In this document: positions 60,227 to 64,000 of the stretch, piece by piece
Position numbering within the stretch: position 1 is the stretch's first letter
How the letters are laid out: each line of letters begins with the position of its first letter
Source: Cryptomeria japonica
Lineage: Eukaryota > Streptophyta > Pinopsida > Cupressales > Cupressaceae
Length of the DNA: 64,000 bases
NCBI RefSeq assembly: GCF_030272615.1
Contig: NC_081415.1
Coordinates: 505,935,373-505,999,372, forward strand
Reading direction: 5' to 3'
The notes under the pieces: generated by a model
Told to the model about the DNA's origin: nothing
Seen by the model: only the letters and a program-made list of their open reading frames with translations
Database searches by the model: none
Made by a program: the position numbers and the translations under genes

Positions 60227-60659
60227 TCAAGAGCTTCAGTTGAGAGAGAGTTAGACTTCAAGTGTATTTTCAAGAAAATCATTTGTAAAACTTATGCATC
60301 CGTGAGTTTTAATCTTGAAGCAAATAGCAATAATCATTTAGCATAATCATTTTAGCATAATCATGTAGTATTGCATATCATAGCATTTGTTAACTATTAG
60401 TTATCAGTCCATTCTTCATATGCCATCTTGGAAGCTATCAATGTACTGTCTAAGAGCACACCATCTGCAACAAGGAACAGTGGAGTTAGGACACAATGAG
60501 ACATAAACCATGAATGTAATATTAGTATTTTTATTTAATATGTATTTCATGTAGTTTCATTGGTTGAGTTTGGATTTCCTGTAGCACTTCCATTTGTATT
60601 TTGTGAAACTAACTTGTTGCAGGTAGCTTTATGAGGATGAAATTCAAGTCGACACATTT

Positions 60660-60676
60660 TGGCACCCACAGTGGGG
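60660..60676 (+). other. Primer-binding site of the Tat-like element
   Basis: TGGCACCCACAGTGGGG follows the LTR end by three bases. It closely resembles TGGCGCCCACCGTGGGG found after LTRs in Tat-type plant gypsy elements. Confidence 0.7.
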
Positions 60677-60774
60677 CTCATGGACCTCGCATATACCTTT
60701 AAAAATCTCGCAAAAAGTGAAATTAATACATTTGTAATGCAGATTCACGCATGTGTGAATTCTGTCAGCACTTT

Positions 60775-61000
60775 TGTTCCACAGGTTAGCGCATTTGCAT
60801 CTCAGGTTAACGCATATGTCATGCAGGTTAGTGCTTTTGTCTGAAAATATGCACATTTACATTACAGGTTAACACTTTTGTCCTCTAGGTTAGCACATTT
60901 ATTAAGGAAATCATGCTTTTGTGTCCATAGAGCAGCGCTTTTGTAGTACAGGTTAGTGCTTTTGCTCTACAGATTAGCGCTTTTGAGGGGAAAGATAGCA
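60775..61000. repeat. Leader tandem repeats (AGGTTAGCGCTTTTGT)
   Basis: Eight or so degenerate copies of (C)AGGTTAGCGC(A/T)TTTGT at a spacing of about 24-30 bp in the leader between PBS and gag. Confidence 0.85.
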
Positions 61001-62540
61001 CATATGTTAGAATAGTGCTTTTGCTTGCATCTAACAAAATTTTCTTGCAAGTCCGAATGTCCAAGAAATTAAAATTTTTCGAACTACTAACATGCATGTG
61101 CAGGATGGTGTTTGAGGCAAATTTCATGCATTTTATCACCTAGTTAATTAAAAGCCTTATTTTGGGAAGTAATATATCATGCCTTGCTCATTTAGTCTAA
61201 CTAAGAGGATAAATTGACAACATGCAACTTGCATTTTTAGTAACTTCTCTAAAATAGTTGAACACAAATTTTAAAAAAAAGGCTAAAATAAACGCCATGC
61301 TTGTTGGAGCAACATCTCCAAATAGAGGATAGATCACATTGCTATGGAAAGTTAAAAAGACACTTATATTCTATGTCTCGAAAGTGGTAGGTATATGCTC
61401 TCCCCTTAATTGGGTGATGAAAAAGCCAAACCTACTCTTTTATGCTTTCTTTATTTTCAAGCAATTAAATCCTTTAGAGGGTCTGCCTTCCCGAGCTGCC
61501 TTGAGGGCGCCAGTGAGAGGGGAACGACCTAAAGTGGAAACGGGCTAATGCCAAGTCCTTCCAATCCACTCTAAATAAATTGTGTTTGTGACGAAAGTCC
61601 CAAACAACATGTGCTGATAAGTTCATATCGACACTATGTTTCCCCATAAACCCTATGGAGCGCAACCTCTATAGGCTGGAAACCTTCTGTATTTATAGAG
61701 CTAAAAGTGCCGCATGTATGGCCACATGACCGGAAGCCTTTACTAAAAACCACTTGTACTAGTTGCCAAAATCCTTCTTGTTGTTGGCGTAGGAGGCCGG
61801 ACCTCTGAAGCGACTCACACACATACGGTTCTTAGTAGAGATATAAAGTTTCCCATGGGGAGTTTTCATGGAAACGGGTGCTTCTCTGCCCCGAAGAAGT
61901 GAGTGCCGAGGGTGGAGCCAGTGGGGTCAAGCAACTAAATATCCGTTTTGAATAGCGTAGCCTCGGGGGAAACCCCATGTGAGATTCAACAACTATTGTC
62001 TCAGCCTGCCATAAGATTTGTACTTACTTGTGCATTTTGTTTATTAAACATTGTGTCTTCTATGTCTGTTACATGTTCCAAATGGTCAAAAATTGAAGAA
62101 AATTATCATCTACGAGTGAGCAAAAAAATCCAACAAATTGCTGAAAAAAAATTGATCAAAAGGGTAATACAAAAGCTTTCCAACATTTGAAACACCAAAT
62201 CAAAACTAAAGTGTTAAAACATCAGTATCAAAATAATTTTGGAAGTAGATTTGTCTTTAAACCATCACGTATTTTCAAACTAGCCCAACAACTGGGTGAC
62301 TAATCCAACAAGTTATTCCCAAGAGGTTTCTATAAACATAAACATTCAACAAGCTATTGATTCAAACATCTTAAGTGCAAAAAAATCAACATCATTGTCA
62401 AGTCTCTCATCAGGATAATCAAATCCTCTATCACGAAGCTTGATCAATCTATACTAGGTTCATAATCTTAGATATATTTCTCCTATTTTGAACCTAGGTT
62501 ATATCAAAATCAGAATTGCACCAACATTGGAATCAAACAA
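61001..62540 (+). other. Leader of the Tat-like element
   Basis: More GC-rich around 61480-61970 (for example GAGGGCGCCAGTGAGAGGG). No protein domain recognized; probably part of the long 5' leader. Confidence 0.5.
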
Positions 62541-62549
62541 ACTTGTGAA

Positions 62550-62777
62550 TTGTCAGATGCTTATATGACTTTTAAGTATCACCTTAAGAAAAGAAAACCC
62601 GGTTATAAAGCTACTCAGAAAAGAATAAGATTTTTTTATATCAATCACAAGATCTTATTAAAACATAGGACATTCCTACACCGTTTTCGTCACTACTTAC
62701 GTGGCTGTGGTATAGAGTTTGACGAAGAAATTTTGCAAAGACGTGCTTTTCAACAAAGAGACGCTTTATCACAATGA
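62550..62777 (+). CDS. Small ORF upstream of gag
   Basis: 75 codons with a Lys/Arg-rich product (KYHLKKRKPGYKATQKRIRF) ahead of gag. No domain recognized. It may be a leader ORF or a displaced piece of gag. Confidence 0.3.
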   Translation: MSDAYMTFKYHLKKRKPGYKATQKRIRFFYINHKILLKHRTFLHRFRHYLRGCGIEFDEEILQRRAFQQRDALSQ

Positions 62778-62877
62778 ACAAACAATAGTGTTAAAATCAA
62801 CAAAGCATATCTTTCTAAACCAATAATCACCTATTGACTTTGTCCTTTGGAAATTTCAACAATTTTGAAATAATCAC

Positions 62878-63952
62878 ATGCTAGTTTGGACTAGAGCTCA
62901 ATACGAACAACTTAGAAAACAACAACAAATGGAGGAAGAAGATAATCCTTTATTCCAAACTTTTGGGTTTACCGCCATTGATGAAGAAGCAGTCAATAGC
63001 ACCATTAGAGACCTCGAGCAAGATTTCAAATTTGATAGGCTAATGGAAAAATTATTGGCAAAATATCTCTTGATGTTGGCAAAATTTGGAGCTAAACTAC
63101 CACAAGACTTTAACATAGAAAGCTTGAAACAAGATGTAGAGGCAAGTAACACCCAAAACACAGATGATCCAAATAATGAATATTTGAACAAAGAAAGTCA
63201 TGAAGAAACAAGGAAAGAAAGGGATGACACAAGAAAAGAGCATAGTGATAAAAGAACTCATGACGAAACAAGGAGAAACTATGTGGATAATCCATTATTA
63301 AACCTTACTCAACAAATGAAAACTCTACAACAACAGATACAAGACATGCAAAATGGAACAAGCTCAAAGATGTATTCATTAGAAGATCTATGCCCATACC
63401 CGTTCGATAAGAATTTCAATATGATACCATTTCCACAACATTGCAAGATTCCTAAATATGACAAATACGATGGAAAATCGGATCCTCAGGATCACATTAG
63501 GGAGTTTTGTACTATGAACATGGAATTTTCTCATGATGAAACTTACCTTATGTGTCTTTTTCCTAGGAGTTTAAATGGACAATCAATGGAGTGGTTTTCA
63601 AGATTACCATTCGAAATCAAATCTTTTGAAGAACTTGTGAATAGATTTATTTCACAATACTCCTACAATATAAGGAATGAGATAACAATGCTGGATCTTT
63701 GCAAGGTTAAACAAAAGAATGGTGAATCTTTTATGATCTTCTTACAATGATGGAAACACATGTTTAATAGGTATCCCCGAGATGTACCCGATCAAGAAAA
63801 AATGGACATATTCATTGATAATCTTATCAGTGAAATGAGTTATCAACTAAGAATGCAATGTCCTCCCTCTTTTGCCAAAATGATCAAGAATGGTTTGAAA
63901 ATAGAGAATGCGATGGTAAAGAAAGGAGAGCTAAAACTTTACAATAACTCCT

Positions 63953-63995
<43 letters not shown>

Positions 63996-64000
63996 AAACA
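62878..64000 (+). pseudogene. Gag of the Tat-like element, one stop, truncated by window
   Basis: Retrotransposon gag. Residues about 60-150 are charged with Glu/Lys/Thr repeats, then PYPFDKNFNMIPFPQH, YDKYDGKSDPQDHIREF, LFPRSLNGQSMEWFSRLP and FEELVNRFISQYS follow, typical of the retrotransposon gag domain. A TGA at 63748-63750 replaces the expected Arg before WKHMFNRYPR (CGA to TGA). The frame stays open after it to an Asn repeat encoded by (AAC)n at the window edge. Confidence 0.85.
63947..64000. repeat. (AAC)n trinucleotide repeat
   Basis: Run of AAC repeats encoding Asn in the gag frame; reaches the end of the window. Confidence 0.92.

Larger units (their letters stand above)
60220..64000 (+). 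mobile_element. 5' part of a Tat/Ogre-like gypsy element
   Basis: LTR end (…GACACA at 60656), PBS, repeat-bearing leader and gag on the plus strand; the element runs off the window. The PBS type and long leader before gag suggest the Tat lineage (inference). Confidence 0.7.

Overview
The window is nuclear DNA of a land plant, most likely a seed plant with a large, repeat-rich genome such as a gymnosperm (inference). Support: spliced and decayed gene fragments with GT..AG introns, plant LTR retrotransposons primed by tRNA-iMet, plant LINE fragments, long (CT)n/(GA)n microsatellites and broad AT-rich spacers. No rRNA or tRNA gene, CRISPR array or bacterial operon was seen, and no intact conventional host gene.

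Layout. 0-4.4 kb: decayed LINE pieces (DUF4283 ORF1) and an unidentified G/T-rich repeat. 4.4-15.0 kb: a complete minus-strand Ty3/gypsy chromovirus inserted in that repeat, with TGTGT target-site duplications, long LTRs (3.77 kb and an internally deleted 1.96 kb copy), PBS, PPT and a decayed gag-protease-RT-RNaseH-integrase-chromodomain region. 16.4-17.9 kb: an older gypsy integrase fragment with an internal duplication. 17.9-20.4 kb: CT-rich simple repeats. 20.4-25.7 kb: tandem duplication, a PHP-phosphoesterase pseudogene and a flavanone 3-hydroxylase pseudogene, both minus strand. 26.1-28.8 kb: a minus-strand LINE reverse transcriptase relic.

31.4-43.9 kb: the most interesting part. It looks like a decayed two-gene DNA transposon. 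On the plus strand is a DDE-like, Cys-rich protein gene; on the minus strand a convergent multi-exon partner gene; between them lies an array of about six 359-bp repeats. Similar terminal sequences carrying ATATCCGAT palindromes sit at both ends. The left end also holds a palindromic CATATG-repeat array and a nested 1.09-kb TIR element.

44-54 kb: a direct duplication, LTR-like insertions, possible F-box/LRR relics, and an inverted copy of the 20.8-23.7 kb PHP region ending in long (GA)n tracts. 54-60 kb: mostly unassigned, with LTR-like sequence. About 60.2-64.0 kb: the 5' end of a plus-strand Tat/Ogre-like gypsy element (LTR promoter, PBS, leader repeats, gag) running off the window.

The recognizable genes do not form a working pathway. 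The window is a record of nested insertion, duplication and decay. In the main gypsy element 16 of about 20 in-frame stops are TAG, mostly at expected CAG (Gln) codons, suggesting methylation-driven mutation at CHG sites.
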